From Saccharopolyspora endophytica (lineage in GTDB: Bacteria > Actinomycetota > Actinomycetes > Mycobacteriales > Pseudonocardiaceae), in assembly GCF_018070075.1 (NCBI RefSeq), contig NZ_JAGPXE010000001.1:372001-436000 (forward strand): a stretch of 64,000 nt of DNA, read 5' to 3'. Under the pieces are notes generated by a model that saw only the letters and a program-made list of their open reading frames with translations, was not told the origin of the DNA and did not search any database. This document shows, one piece after another, positions 27,015-34,761 of this stretch. Made by a program: the position numbers and the translations under genes. The stretch's first letter is position 1; each line of letters starts with the position of its first letter.

Positions 27015-29210
27015 TTAGCCAGCACCCCGCCCGTGGTCACGCTGCGTGTGGGTTTCGGCGACGTCGGCGCGGTGGAAGCCGCGTCGGTTGCGGCCGGTGC
27101 CGTGCTCGTCGGTGCCCCAGATCTGGCGGTTGGCGCGCACGCCGTGGCGCTTGAGCGCGGCGGTGAGCTCGTCGGCCTCCCACTCGCCGTAGACCTCCGG
27201 GCGTAGCTCGGCGAGGCGGGCAACCGCGGTTTCGTTCCACACCTTCGCCTCGGCCTCGGAGAACACCGCGAGGATGTCTTCGAGCAACGTGTCCTTCTTG
27301 GACGCCGACTCGTCGACGTCCGGGGCCTCGCCGATGGCGTGGCCGGTCAAGGTGCCAGCCTGCTCGCGCAGCGTGCGGGCGTAGGTAGCGACCTTTTCCG
27401 AGGCCGGGCCGTCCAGACCTGCGACGGTGCGGACGATTTGGGCGTCGGAGCCTTCGCCGACCAGGTAGCCGATGCCCTTGTCAGCCCACGCGAATGTCGT
27501 GGCCCGCACGCCCTGCTTGTACTTGGAGGTGCCCAGGACCATGTCGTTTTCGGTCTGGCCCTGCACCTTCAGGCAGAACCGGGTCGACACGTTCGCCGAG
27601 ATGCCCGTGGGCAGGCTCTTCGCGTCGGGGCGCTGGGTGGCCAGCATGATGATGATCCCGAGCGCGGGTCCTCGTTTGACCAGGTCGGTGCAGATGGCTT
27701 CGAATTCCTCGCCGTAGTCGGGGTGCTCGAACCACACCTGGCACTCATCCACCCCGATGACGATCGGGTGCAGACCGAGCGACTTCTTGCCCGCCAGTTC
27801 GGGGGTGACCTTGTTCTCCGGCGCCAGGCCCTGCTTGGCCAGGTCCCGGATCAGCTTCGCCCTGCGGCGGAGCTCGTCGCGGAGTTTCCGCAGGTCACCA
27901 ATAGCCTTCTCGATCTCCTCGTCGTCGTCTCCGACGCCGTGGGCGTGGGTGACCTTTTCCAGGGGGTCGAGGTCGCCGGTGCCCTTGAGGTCGTAGGTGT
28001 GCAGCTCGGCGCGGGGGTCGAGTGCGGCGATGAGCAGGAGCTCGCGGAGGGCGAAGGTCTTGCCCATGCGCGGGATCGCCCCGATCGCCACGCTGGTGAA
28101 CATCAGCCGGAGGTCAACCCAGCGGCCGCGCTGGTCGGTGCCGAAGGGCTGGGGTTGGAAGAGGTCGACCTTGACGCCCTTGCGCAGTGCCCAGGCGGGT
28201 TGCTTGGCCTTGCGCATGTCCTGATCCCCCACCCACAGGATCAGCCGGGCCGCGTGCTCACTGTTGTCGGCCTCGGGCCACACGCAGCCGAGCGGCCGGC
28301 GGAGACCGGAGGCGAGCTTTTCGCGGCGGTCCATGATGTCGCCCGGCGTCACCCCGTGCGGCAGGTCGATGTCGGCCCGCCACCCCTTGCCATCGCGGGA
28401 GATCGGCTTGGGGAACCCGATCCCCTCGCCGCCCTTGCCCATTGCCTGGTTGATCCCGGAAATGCCGAGTGCGGACAGGGCGATTTCGACGGCGTTGCTG
28501 GTCAGCTTCGGCACCTTCGTCGCCTCCACCGCCCTGCTGGCGATGGGCTGATCCGCCGGAGCACCCAACCAACCCACAGCACCCACGGCGCCGGCCACGA
28601 TCGCGTACTGGACCAGCTCCGGCAGCAGCTCGCGGCCGAGGAAGAACGCCGCCAGGGCGGCCACGCCCATGCCCACGGTCGTGTAAACCCGACCTCGCAC
28701 GCGGCTATCACGCTGACCAGAGAGCCGCAGGTACTCGGCGGCATCAGCACGGTCAGCGGCAGCGTGCCGAACCGGCCGGCCTTCAGCGTCGGTCACCCAC
28801 CGCAGGAAACCGCGGAGCAGCCGCAGGGTCCCTTGCGGAACGCGGATGAGGATGCGGGCGATGTAGACCGGGCACCGCACCGCGTGGAAGGCCAGGGTGT
28901 GGCCGGCGTAGCCGACCGCCCACTTCGCAGTCTCGCGGAACTCCTCGACGCTGCTCGCCCACTGGGGCAGAACGGGTTCGCGCTTCTCCCGGCGAACCAG
29001 ACTCGACCCATCCCCAGCGGGCTCGGTCCGATCGACCTGCGGGGCCTGGTCCTCCTCGACCAACTCGCCGTCGAAGACCTGCGGGTCTGCCTCGGCTTCG
29101 GCCTGCTCGTGGTTGAGGCGTTCGGAGGGGAAGCGCAGCACCCGCGCGGCCTGCTCCTCGGCCTGGTGCTCGTTGTCCTCGGGCTTGGGGGTGTTCGGCT
29201 GTTCGGTCAT
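27015..29210 (-). CDS. TraB-type FtsK/SpoIIIE DNA translocase
   Basis: The 731-residue protein has a charged N-terminal 80 residues, a membrane region with two segments (about 180-225; AALAAFFLGRELLPELVQYA, then IVAGAVGAVGWLGA) and an FtsK-like motor. Walker A is GAIPRMGKTFALRE and Walker B is IVIGVDECQVWF; IIIMLATQRPDAKSLP is conserved in the family. The C-terminal part looks like a winged-helix domain that could read element-specific repeats. Such proteins move double-stranded DNA between mycelia and are the only essential transfer factor. The ATG at 29210 has GGGAGG and overlaps the preceding gene by 4 bp. Confidence 0.92.
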   Translation of the reverse strand: MTEQPNTPKPEDNEHQAEEQAARVLRFPSERLNHEQAEAEADPQVFDGELVEEDQAPQVDRTEPAGDGSSLVRREKREPVLPQWASSVEEFRETAKWAVGYAGHTLAFHAVRCPVYIARILIRVPQGTLRLLRGFLRWVTDAEGRPVRHAAADRADAAEYLRLSGQRDSRVRGRVYTTVGMGVAALAAFFLGRELLPELVQYAIVAGAVGAVGWLGAPADQPIASRAVEATKVPKLTSNAVEIALSALGISGINQAMGKGGEGIGFPKPISRDGKGWRADIDLPHGVTPGDIMDRREKLASGLRRPLGCVWPEADNSEHAARLILWVGDQDMRKAKQPAWALRKGVKVDLFQPQPFGTDQRGRWVDLRLMFTSVAIGAIPRMGKTFALRELLLIAALDPRAELHTYDLKGTGDLDPLEKVTHAHGVGDDDEEIEKAIGDLRKLRDELRRRAKLIRDLAKQGLAPENKVTPELAGKKSLGLHPIVIGVDECQVWFEHPDYGEEFEAICTDLVKRGPALGIIIMLATQRPDAKSLPTGISANVSTRFCLKVQGQTENDMVLGTSKYKQGVRATTFAWADKGIGYLVGEGSDAQIVRTVAGLDGPASEKVATYARTLREQAGTLTGHAIGEAPDVDESASKKDTLLEDILAVFSEAEAKVWNETAVARLAELRPEVYGEWEADELTAALKRHGVRANRQIWGTDEHGTGRNRRGFHRADVAETHTQRDHGRGAG

Positions 29211-30058
29211 CGCTGCACCTCCCGGTGGGTGTCTTTGATCAGGTGGGCCAGGCCGGCGCCCATGCCGAGCACGGCGACGGGCAGGCAGGCCACGGCTGCG
29301 GTGATGAGCCAGGGCGCGGAGGTCATGCCGGCGGCCTTCATCAGGTGGAAAGCGATCTGCCCCAACGCCCCCAGCCCGAGCGAGCCGAGCGCGGAGTACT
29401 TCGCAAACCGCCGAGCACGAGCCGGGACCTGGCCGGACAGCCAGACCCGCAGGGCGTAGGCCGCGTAGGTCTCCACCCCGATCGGCAGCGTGATCGCGGT
29501 ATTGATCGCGAACCCATCGGCGATCCCCGGCAGCGGGTGCACGATCCCGAACCCGGTCAGCTGACCGAGTCCGACCCACCCAGACCAGATCGCCACGAAC
29601 GCCGGCAGCGCCAGCAGCATCACCGGCCACACCGCCACCGGCCTCGACGTGGACCCCTCGGCGGGTTTAGCCGGGTCCGCGCCCGTGGTGATCGGCTCAG
29701 ACTCCGCCTCACGCACCGGCTCCAACTCCTCGGCCGAGACCGTCTCGGACTCGCCGACCGGTTCCACGTGGGCAGTCTCGGACTCGGCCTCGGTGGTTTC
29801 GTCCTCGTGGGTCTCGGTGGGTTCGTCGGTGTCCGGAGTGGGTCCGGCGACGACGTGCAGACCCGCCGGGTTGGGAGCCTTGACCGGCTGCTCGTCTGCG
29901 AGGCGGTCCAGGATTTCCCGGGCCTTCGGTGCCCCGATCCGCAGCTCAGCCATCAACTGGTTCCGGCTCGGCATCCGCCCCATGTCCTCGGCCATCTGAC
30001 GCGCCTGCGGCAGCAGTTCGTCGATTGGCACGGGGTAGGCGCTCTTCGCGGTGGTCAT
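29207..30058 (-). CDS. DUF2637 / SpdB-like spread protein with N-terminal HTH
   Basis: The 283-residue protein opens with a helix-turn-helix-like region (MPSRNQLMAELRIGAPKAREI). A Glu/Thr-rich acidic linker and a DUF2637-type membrane domain follow, with about four segments. SpdB-like proteins help plasmid spread between mycelial compartments and interact with TraB. Both ends overlap neighbours by 4 bp (ATGA), so it is translationally coupled with TraB downstream and a small membrane protein upstream. Confidence 0.75.
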   Translation of the reverse strand: MTTAKSAYPVPIDELLPQARQMAEDMGRMPSRNQLMAELRIGAPKAREILDRLADEQPVKAPNPAGLHVVAGPTPDTDEPTETHEDETTEAESETAHVEPVGESETVSAEELEPVREAESEPITTGADPAKPAEGSTSRPVAVWPVMLLALPAFVAIWSGWVGLGQLTGFGIVHPLPGIADGFAINTAITLPIGVETYAAYALRVWLSGQVPARARRFAKYSALGSLGLGALGQIAFHLMKAAGMTSAPWLITAAVACLPVAVLGMGAGLAHLIKDTHREVQR

Positions 30059-30339
30059 CGGAACACCCCCACCGGAAGCCGCGGAGCAGGCACCCGAGCA
30101 CCCAGCCCGTCAACAACGGCCATGACCAGGCGTAGGGCCACGCCCAGGCCGACCAGCCCGACGCCGATAGTGCGGGCGATGCCGGAGGTCACTGCGAGTG
30201 CGAACAGGGCCACGACGGGCAGGACGGTCACGAGGGTGATCCGCAGCAGGCTAGCCACTGCCAGCAGTACCAGCGGCAGCACCACAACCACCACGAGTTC
30301 CAGAACCAGGCTCAACAGCCCGATAACCAGGGTTTTCAT
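30055..30339 (-). CDS. Small hydrophobic transfer-associated protein
   Basis: The 94-residue protein is almost entirely hydrophobic, with two to three segments (LLSLVLELVVVVVLPLVLLA, LVTVLPVVALFALA, GVGLVGLGVALRLV) and a short Pro-rich tail. It resembles Spd-type small membrane proteins by size and position rather than by sequence. The stop overlaps the DUF2637 start by 4 bp. It probably acts in the membrane with the transfer complex. Confidence 0.65.
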   Translation of the reverse strand: MKTLVIGLLSLVLELVVVVVLPLVLLAVASLLRITLVTVLPVVALFALAVTSGIARTIGVGLVGLGVALRLVMAVVDGLGARVPAPRLPVGVFR

Positions 30340-30460
30340 CGCACACCCCCACGGGGGCTGGTGGCGATCCGTAGCATCAGAGATCTCCTAACGGTTTCGT
30401 GATCGGTGGGAGACCCGGCCCAGCAGTTGGTTTGGCGACTGGCCTGCTGGGTCGGGGTCA

Positions 30461-31003
30461 TCAAAAAGGCCAGGTGGTCTCGCCGCCGTCGACGCGATCG
30501 GCGGCCCGAAACAGGGCCTCGGCCATCCAGGCGTCGTTGTTCTGATCGGCCCAGTAGGCCTCATCCCGCGCCGCATTCGGCCCGTACCGCTTGACGTACT
30601 CCCTGGCCTTCCGGTCGCAGCGCAGCTCGCGTTCCGCCCGCTCCGACGCGCACGCCTCGACCGCCGGTTCGTCGGCCGGTTCGGTGCGCTTGACCAGCAA
30701 GGGCTTGCCGGTGATCTGGGACCGCCACGGCCCCTTCTTGCCTTGAAGCCCTCGGCGTTCCATCTCCAGGTAGGCCGCCGTGGGGACCTCATCGACGTGC
30801 GGCGGGGGCGCGTCGATCTCGAAGCGGTACGCACCGCAGTCACAGGTCCACCGCACCGACACCTCGCTGACCTGCTCACCACTGCTCGGCTTGTGCTCCG
30901 GGCAGGTCAGCTCACGCCGCCGCCTGGCACCCCTCGATCCGTCCTCGGTCGAAAACCGCGGCGCCCGCCGCCCGGACAACAGCCAACTCATCAGCCCGTT
31001 CAC
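30461..31003 (-). CDS. Hypothetical element protein with possible zinc site
   Basis: The 180-residue protein has no known family that I recognise. The N-terminal half holds CPEH and CDCGAYRFEIDAPPPHVDEV, which could bind zinc. The C-terminal half is acidic and helical (ASERAERELRCDRKAREYVK; NDAWMAEALFRAADRVDGGE). Its start overlaps the stop of the upstream gene by 4 bp, placing it second in the long minus-strand operon. Soluble; function unknown. Confidence 0.65.
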   Translation of the reverse strand: MNGLMSWLLSGRRAPRFSTEDGSRGARRRRELTCPEHKPSSGEQVSEVSVRWTCDCGAYRFEIDAPPPHVDEVPTAAYLEMERRGLQGKKGPWRSQITGKPLLVKRTEPADEPAVEACASERAERELRCDRKAREYVKRYGPNAARDEAYWADQNNDAWMAEALFRAADRVDGGETTWPF

Positions 31004-31320
31004 GCCGCCTCCCCGGAGTCCGAACCCGCGTCCACCTCGGTCGTGATGAGCCGCAGCGTGGCGTTGGCCTCGCGGCGGTCGTAGCGCCGAAGCCGCGTGC
31101 GCTCCGCTGCGCCGAGCTCCGACCAGACGAAGGGCGCCACCGGCAGTTCGCCCAGTTCCTCGGCGATGACGTGCGACCAGTAGTCCTGCACCGCCTGCTG
31201 CTCGAACTCACTCAGTTCGACCTCGCAGTTGGCCAGCTCGGCGCCGAACGAGGCGTAGGCCTCGATGTCGTGCTGTTCGTCCAGGTCAGCGGCGAACGGG
31301 TCGTGGTTGTGAGAGTCCAT
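31000..31320 (-). CDS. Hypothetical acidic protein, first gene of the transfer/replication operon
   Basis: The 106-residue acidic protein begins MDSHNHDPFAADLDEQHDIE, with a mostly helical middle (EVELSEFEQQAVQDYWSHVI). The ATG at 31320 has GGAAGGAG upstream; a longer frame to 31398 would run into the operator. It is the first gene after the divergent promoter region with two matching palindromes, so it marks the start of the operon that runs to the integrase. Function unknown. Confidence 0.65.
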   Translation of the reverse strand: MDSHNHDPFAADLDEQHDIEAYASFGAELANCEVELSEFEQQAVQDYWSHVIAEELGELPVAPFVWSELGAAERTRLRRYDRREANATLRLITTEVDAGSDSGEAA

Positions 31321-31356
31321 CTCTCTGGCTCCTTCCTTGAGCAATGCGAGAACATT

Positions 31357-31374
31357 AGCGCAATTATTAGCGCT
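31357..31374. promoter_or_regulatory. Operator AGCGC-N8-GCGCT upstream of the minus-strand operon
   Basis: A 5-bp perfect palindrome with an 8-bp AT-rich spacer. The same spacing and arms occur at 31441-31458 on the other side of the divergent promoter region, which suggests two sites for the XRE protein encoded at 31486. Confidence 0.55.
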
Positions 31375-31440
31375 ACGGAAGCGACGGGAGGTGGCCACGG
31401 AAAACTCCGGCGTGGGATTTTTCGGGGAAGGTGGAATTTC

Positions 31441-31458
31441 AGCGCTAGGATTTGCGCT
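31441..31458. promoter_or_regulatory. Operator AGCGC-N8-GCGCT upstream of the XRE regulator gene
   Basis: The same architecture as the site at 31357, placed 28 bp before the GTG of the regulator, as expected for autoregulation. Confidence 0.55.
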
Positions 31459-31485
31459 GATAGGAGTGGGTCAACGGGAGGTGTC

Positions 31486-31815
31486 GTGGGCAAGGACTGG
31501 GACGCAGTAGCGACCGCAATCAACACCCGATTGGCGGAGCTCGACCTGACGCAGCGGGAGCTCTCCGAGCGGTCCGGGGTGAGCACCGCGACCCTGCGCC
31601 AGCTCCAGAACAACTACGAGCCACGCCGACGCAGCCCGCGCCTGCTCGCCGCCATCTCCGAGGCGCTCCGGTGGCCACCCGACCGCCTGGCCCAAGTCCT
31701 CGAAGGTGAGGCCCCGGAGGACGAGGGGGGCCTTCGGGCGGACGTCGTCCGACTCCGCCAGGAGGTGGCTGAGCTGCGGGAACGTCTCGTCGCGCTGGAG
31801 GAGAAGCAGGTCTGA
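31486..31815 (+). CDS. XRE-family regulator
   Basis: The 109-residue protein has an XRE helix-turn-helix (RLAELDLTQRELSERSGVST, ATLRQLQNNYEPRRRSPRLL) and a C-terminal coiled coil (ADVVRLRQEVAELRERLVAL) that would dimerise it. It is divergent from the transfer/replication operon, with two identical-looking operators between, so it probably controls transfer and its own expression as Kor-type repressors do. The GTG at 31486 follows a GGGAGG 4 bp upstream. Confidence 0.82.
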   Translation: MGKDWDAVATAINTRLAELDLTQRELSERSGVSTATLRQLQNNYEPRRRSPRLLAAISEALRWPPDRLAQVLEGEAPEDEGGLRADVVRLRQEVAELRERLVALEEKQV

Positions 31816-31821
31816 CATCGG

Positions 31822-32025
31822 TCAGCCGCCGATCGCCTGCAGGAAGGTCGCCAGGGCGTCGCCGGCGCCGGTGAACTTCGTCCACAAGTCGCCGATCACG
31901 TGAGCGGACTCGACCGGCTGCTTGATGATCATCGATCCAACCGCGAACAGGACCAGAAAACCGATCAGCTTCGGCATCACGCCGCCGCCGGCCTTCGGCA
32001 TCATCGGAAACGCGTTCTTCGCCAT
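31822..32025 (-). CDS. Small single-pass membrane protein
   Basis: The 67-residue protein is MAKNAFPMMPKAGGGVMPKL followed by a transmembrane segment (IGFLVLFAVGSMI) and a soluble tail. GAGGAGG precedes the ATG at 32025. It converges on the XRE gene with 6 bp between the stops. Small proteins of this kind occur in many AICEs near the transfer regulator. Function unknown. Confidence 0.6.
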   Translation of the reverse strand: MAKNAFPMMPKAGGGVMPKLIGFLVLFAVGSMIIKQPVESAHVIGDLWTKFTGAGDALATFLQAIGG

Positions 32026-32211
32026 AGTTGCCTCCTCGGTCATCCCCGCCGCCGACTTGGTGGTCGGGGTCTTTTCCGTCTCTGGCAACAAGTTCACCGC
32101 GAAACCGCAGACGTTCCCACGGGTCTTTCCGGGTCGCTTGCAGACGTCTTCGCAGCTCTATACCGTCTGCTCGACGTCCCGAAAGATCCTCAAAACGTCC
32201 CTGGGGGTGAG

Positions 32212-32952
32212 ATGGCGAACGAGCGTCTGCGTGCTGCGGTACGCGCGGCCGGCCTCACGATCTACGAGGTCGCCGCCAAGGTGCGAGTCGATGAGAAGAC
32301 CGCCGAACGCTGGATCACCATGGAGCGGAAGCCTCACCGGCAGACCCGGAGAAAGGTCGCTGAGCTGCTCGGTACGTCCGAGCTCCAGCTGTGGCCCTCT
32401 CTGGCGGAGGATCCGCACACCACCCCGAACCAGGGCGTCGAGCTGGTGCACCTCTACCCGTCTCGGTCGGCCGTGCCGTTCGAGCTGTGGAACGAACTGA
32501 TCCACGGCGTGAAGGAGCGCATGGAGGTGCTGGTCTTCTCCGGCCAGTTCCTCGTGGAGCAGCACAACATCCTGCCGGTGATCAGGCGGAAAGCCGAAGA
32601 GGGCACGGTCTTTCGCTTCGCAGTGGGGGACGAGACCTCACCCGCGGTCATCCAACGTGCTGTTGAGGAGGGCACGACCGGCGGTCTGGAAGGCCGGATC
32701 CAGATGATGCGGCGCTACCTGAGCAAGGTCGCCGAGCTGGACAACGTCGAGATCCGAACCCACGGGACGATCCTCTACAACTCGATCTACCGGTTCGACG
32801 ATCAGATGCTCGTCAACGGGCACGCCTTCGGCTCACTCGCCGGCGAGAACCCCGTGCTGCACCTGCGGGAGGTGGAAGACGGCCCGATGTGGGAGCACTA
32901 CCTGCGATCGTTCGAGCGCGTGTGGCAGGAAGCCACGCCGGAAACCGTTTGA
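32212..32952 (+). CDS. XRE/DUF5919 protein with phospholipase D-like C-terminus
   Basis: The 246-residue protein has an N-terminal helix-turn-helix (RLRAAVRAAGLTIYEVAAKV, DEKTAERWITMERKPHRQTR) and a C-terminal DUF5919 domain. MEVLVFSGQFLVEQHNILPV and NVEIRTHGTILYNSIYRFDD are the usual strings, and the fold is predicted to resemble phospholipase D, though no HKD motif is visible. The Nudix gene follows 11 bp later on the same strand. The pair recurs in actinomycete elements and may control transfer immunity or activation. The ATG at 32212 lies behind GGGGGTGAG. Confidence 0.78.
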   Translation: MANERLRAAVRAAGLTIYEVAAKVRVDEKTAERWITMERKPHRQTRRKVAELLGTSELQLWPSLAEDPHTTPNQGVELVHLYPSRSAVPFELWNELIHGVKERMEVLVFSGQFLVEQHNILPVIRRKAEEGTVFRFAVGDETSPAVIQRAVEEGTTGGLEGRIQMMRRYLSKVAELDNVEIRTHGTILYNSIYRFDDQMLVNGHAFGSLAGENPVLHLREVEDGPMWEHYLRSFERVWQEATPETV

Positions 32953-32963
32953 GGAGCGCAACT

Positions 32964-33440
32964 GTGGCTCGCGTGGACTACTTCAACGACCCGAACGCGC
33001 CGGCGGCCAACTCCGTCGTTCCTTCGGTGACCGCAGCCATCCGCAACGACGCCGGCGACATCCTGCTGATCCACAAGATTGACAACGACCTGTGGGCGCT
33101 GCCGGGTGGCGGCCACGACGCCGGCGAATCCCTCACCGACACCGTGGTTCGCGAGGTCAAGGAGGAGACTGGCCTGGATGTCGAGGTCGTGCGACTGGTC
33201 GGCACCTACACCAACCCCAACCACGTCATGGCCTACGACGATGGGGAAGTGCGGCAGCAGTTCTCGCTGTGCTTCGAGGCCAAGTGGGTCGGTGGCCGGC
33301 CGCGCGAAGACGGCAGCGAAACGAAGGAGGTCCGCTGGGTCGCCCCAACGGACCTCGATCGCCTGAACATCCACAGCTCGATGCGCCTGCGCATCGATCA
33401 CGCGCTGGACGAGACGCGCACGCAGCCCTACTTGGGCTGA
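32964..33440 (+). CDS. Nudix hydrolase, possible Pif-like immunity factor
   Basis: The 158-residue protein has a complete Nudix box: GGGHDAGESLTDTVVREVKE followed by ETGLDV (G-x5-E-x7-R-E-x2-E-E-x-G). GTG start with GAGGAG 7 bp upstream. Nudix enzymes hydrolyse nucleoside diphosphate derivatives. In pSAM2 the Nudix-containing Pif blocks redundant transfer between element-bearing cells, so an equivalent job here is plausible but unproven. Its 3' end overlaps the convergent HD-domain gene by 13 bp. Confidence 0.85.
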   Translation: MARVDYFNDPNAPAANSVVPSVTAAIRNDAGDILLIHKIDNDLWALPGGGHDAGESLTDTVVREVKEETGLDVEVVRLVGTYTNPNHVMAYDDGEVRQQFSLCFEAKWVGGRPREDGSETKEVRWVAPTDLDRLNIHSSMRLRIDHALDETRTQPYLG

Positions 33441-33976
33441 CCGGCGCGGCGCTGTTCGGTGCGCTGGACGGCTTCAGCCAGCACCGGACGCGCCTTGACC
33501 CACGTGCGGTGAACCGGGTCCTCGGGGGCGTAGCGGCTGAAGATCTCCTCGATCCGCTCGTCGTAGGTCAGGCGTTGTCCTGCCGGCCCCGTGGTGAGGT
33601 CGGCCGTGACCAGGGCATCCAGCAGGACGGAATCCTCGAACGGGAACTCGGCGAGCTCGTCGGACATGCCGCGTTCGGCCGCCTCGAACCGCGCCCCGGA
33701 GTGGTGCGCAACGAGGTTCACGATCACCTCGGGCCATCCCTGGTCCCGCAGGTAGCGGGCACCGTCGAGTGGGTGGAACTTGGTGTGGCCGATCTCGGGT
33801 GCGTATCCGATGTCGTGCAGCCAAGCCGCGGCGACCAAGGTGTCTCGGTCCTGCGGTGGCACGGCGTCGCTGAGCTCGGACGCTCGTGCAGCGACTGCCT
33901 GAACGTGCTTCCAACGGCGCCCCAGCGGGGCCACGAAGCGTTCGGCGGTCTCGGCGGCTTGCTGGACCAGCTCCAT
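33428..33976 (-). CDS. HD-domain phosphohydrolase
   Basis: The 182-residue protein has the HD metal-binding signature: KHVQAVAARA (first His), AAWLHDIGYAPEIGHTKFHP (HD pair) and VNLVAHHSGARF, with a late Asp in LLDALVTADLTTGP. HD proteins hydrolyse phosphate esters in nucleotides, often signalling nucleotides. It is transcribed towards the Nudix gene and overlaps it tail-to-tail, so the two may regulate each other by antisense transcription. Function in the element is unknown. Confidence 0.82.
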   Translation of the reverse strand: MELVQQAAETAERFVAPLGRRWKHVQAVAARASELSDAVPPQDRDTLVAAAWLHDIGYAPEIGHTKFHPLDGARYLRDQGWPEVIVNLVAHHSGARFEAAERGMSDELAEFPFEDSVLLDALVTADLTTGPAGQRLTYDERIEEIFSRYAPEDPVHRTWVKARPVLAEAVQRTEQRRAGQPK

Positions 33977-34205
33977 GTGCGCTCACGCTACCTTTCACGG
34001 TCTCAATCGGTCATCGGCGAGTTGGGTTGTGCATCGGAGCCCGGCGATTACGGAGCGCTGTGCCGGAATCTCGCGGATCTTTCGGGGAGGCCCGGCCTTG
34101 TCCTTGCCTCGCTGGTCAGTGGTGGTGTCGGCGATTTCATGGCGCGCTGAGAGCGCCGTACGCAGCTTGTTCACGCAGGTCTGGAGGGATGGGAGGGGTG
34201 TGGAA

Positions 34206-34248
34206 CACCGAGGGGCGCGGAGTTCGGGGCCATCCGCACCCCTCGGTG
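34206..34248 (-). terminator. Hairpin terminator after the small Zn-protein genes
   Basis: Perfect 10-bp arms at 34206-34215 and 34239-34248 lie directly after the stop codon at 34250 on the minus strand. The rest of 33977-34205 shows no gene. Confidence 0.6.
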
Positions 34249-34249
34249 G

Positions 34250-34444
34250 CTAGGGGATCTCGGATGCAAGGTGTTCGGCGATGCAGTTTCGGCAGGCTCG
34301 GGCGGAGTTTGGGTGGTTGCTCTCGCCGGCATTGAGGCCACAGAGGGTCAGGCCGTGGTCGTTCTGGCGGCGTTCGTGCACGACGCCGAGGTGATCGGTC
34401 CACACCTGCGCGTAGCGCTGCTCGGACTTCGTCGGGGCGCTCAT
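34250..34444 (-). CDS. Small zinc-finger-like protein (second of a pair)
   Basis: The 64-residue protein has a GLTLCGLN knuckle followed 17 residues later by ARACRNCIAEH, giving a C-x-n-C-x2-C-x3-H pattern that can bind zinc. It overlaps the similar upstream gene by 4 bp (ATGA). The two look like diverged duplicates (LCG.N...ACRNCIAEHL versus FCGQPVG...ACDDCVAVSL). Pairs of this kind are common near regulators in actinomycete elements. Function unknown. Confidence 0.6.
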   Translation of the reverse strand: MSAPTKSEQRYAQVWTDHLGVVHERRQNDHGLTLCGLNAGESNHPNSARACRNCIAEHLASEIP

Positions 34445-34671
34445 GCCTCGGCCTGCTTCCGGCACATGAGGTCGCAGGCGTGGATGCGGGCGTACTCGCG
34501 CAGGCTCACCGCGACGCAGTCGTCGCAGGCGTGGGTGGGTTGGGTGCCGTAGTTGCCGACGGGTTGGCCGCAGAAGGTGGTTCCGGTTCCGGCGTTGCGG
34601 ATGTGGACGCAGCCGTCAGGGCTGGTCCACAGGCCCGCGTCGAGCGGTGGCGTTGGTCGTGCCGCATCCAT
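34441..34671 (-). CDS. Small zinc-finger-like protein (first of a pair)
   Basis: The 76-residue protein has a WTSPDGCVHIRNAGTGTTFC segment and THACDDCVAVSLREYARIHA ending in CDLMC, again a C-x-n-C-x2-C zinc-type arrangement. Translationally coupled to the second Zn protein through ATGA. It lies downstream of the XRE-TPR gene, separated by a 13-bp perfect inverted repeat. Confidence 0.6.
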   Translation of the reverse strand: MDAARPTPPLDAGLWTSPDGCVHIRNAGTGTTFCGQPVGNYGTQPTHACDDCVAVSLREYARIHACDLMCRKQAEA

Positions 34672-34718
34672 GCACCCAACGCTGCCGAAGCAACACCGGA
34701 CGTGGTCGGAAATGCGGA

Positions 34719-34753
34719 GCTATGCGCATCAACGGTGGGCTGATGCGCATAGC
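34719..34753. repeat. 13-bp perfect inverted repeat between the XRE-TPR and Zn-protein genes
   Basis: Arms at 34719-34731 and 34741-34753 flank a 9-nt loop. It is AT-richer than typical terminators here, so it could be a transcription terminator for the XRE-TPR gene or an operator for the small Zn-protein genes. Confidence 0.55.
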
Positions 34754-34761
34754 CATGATGG

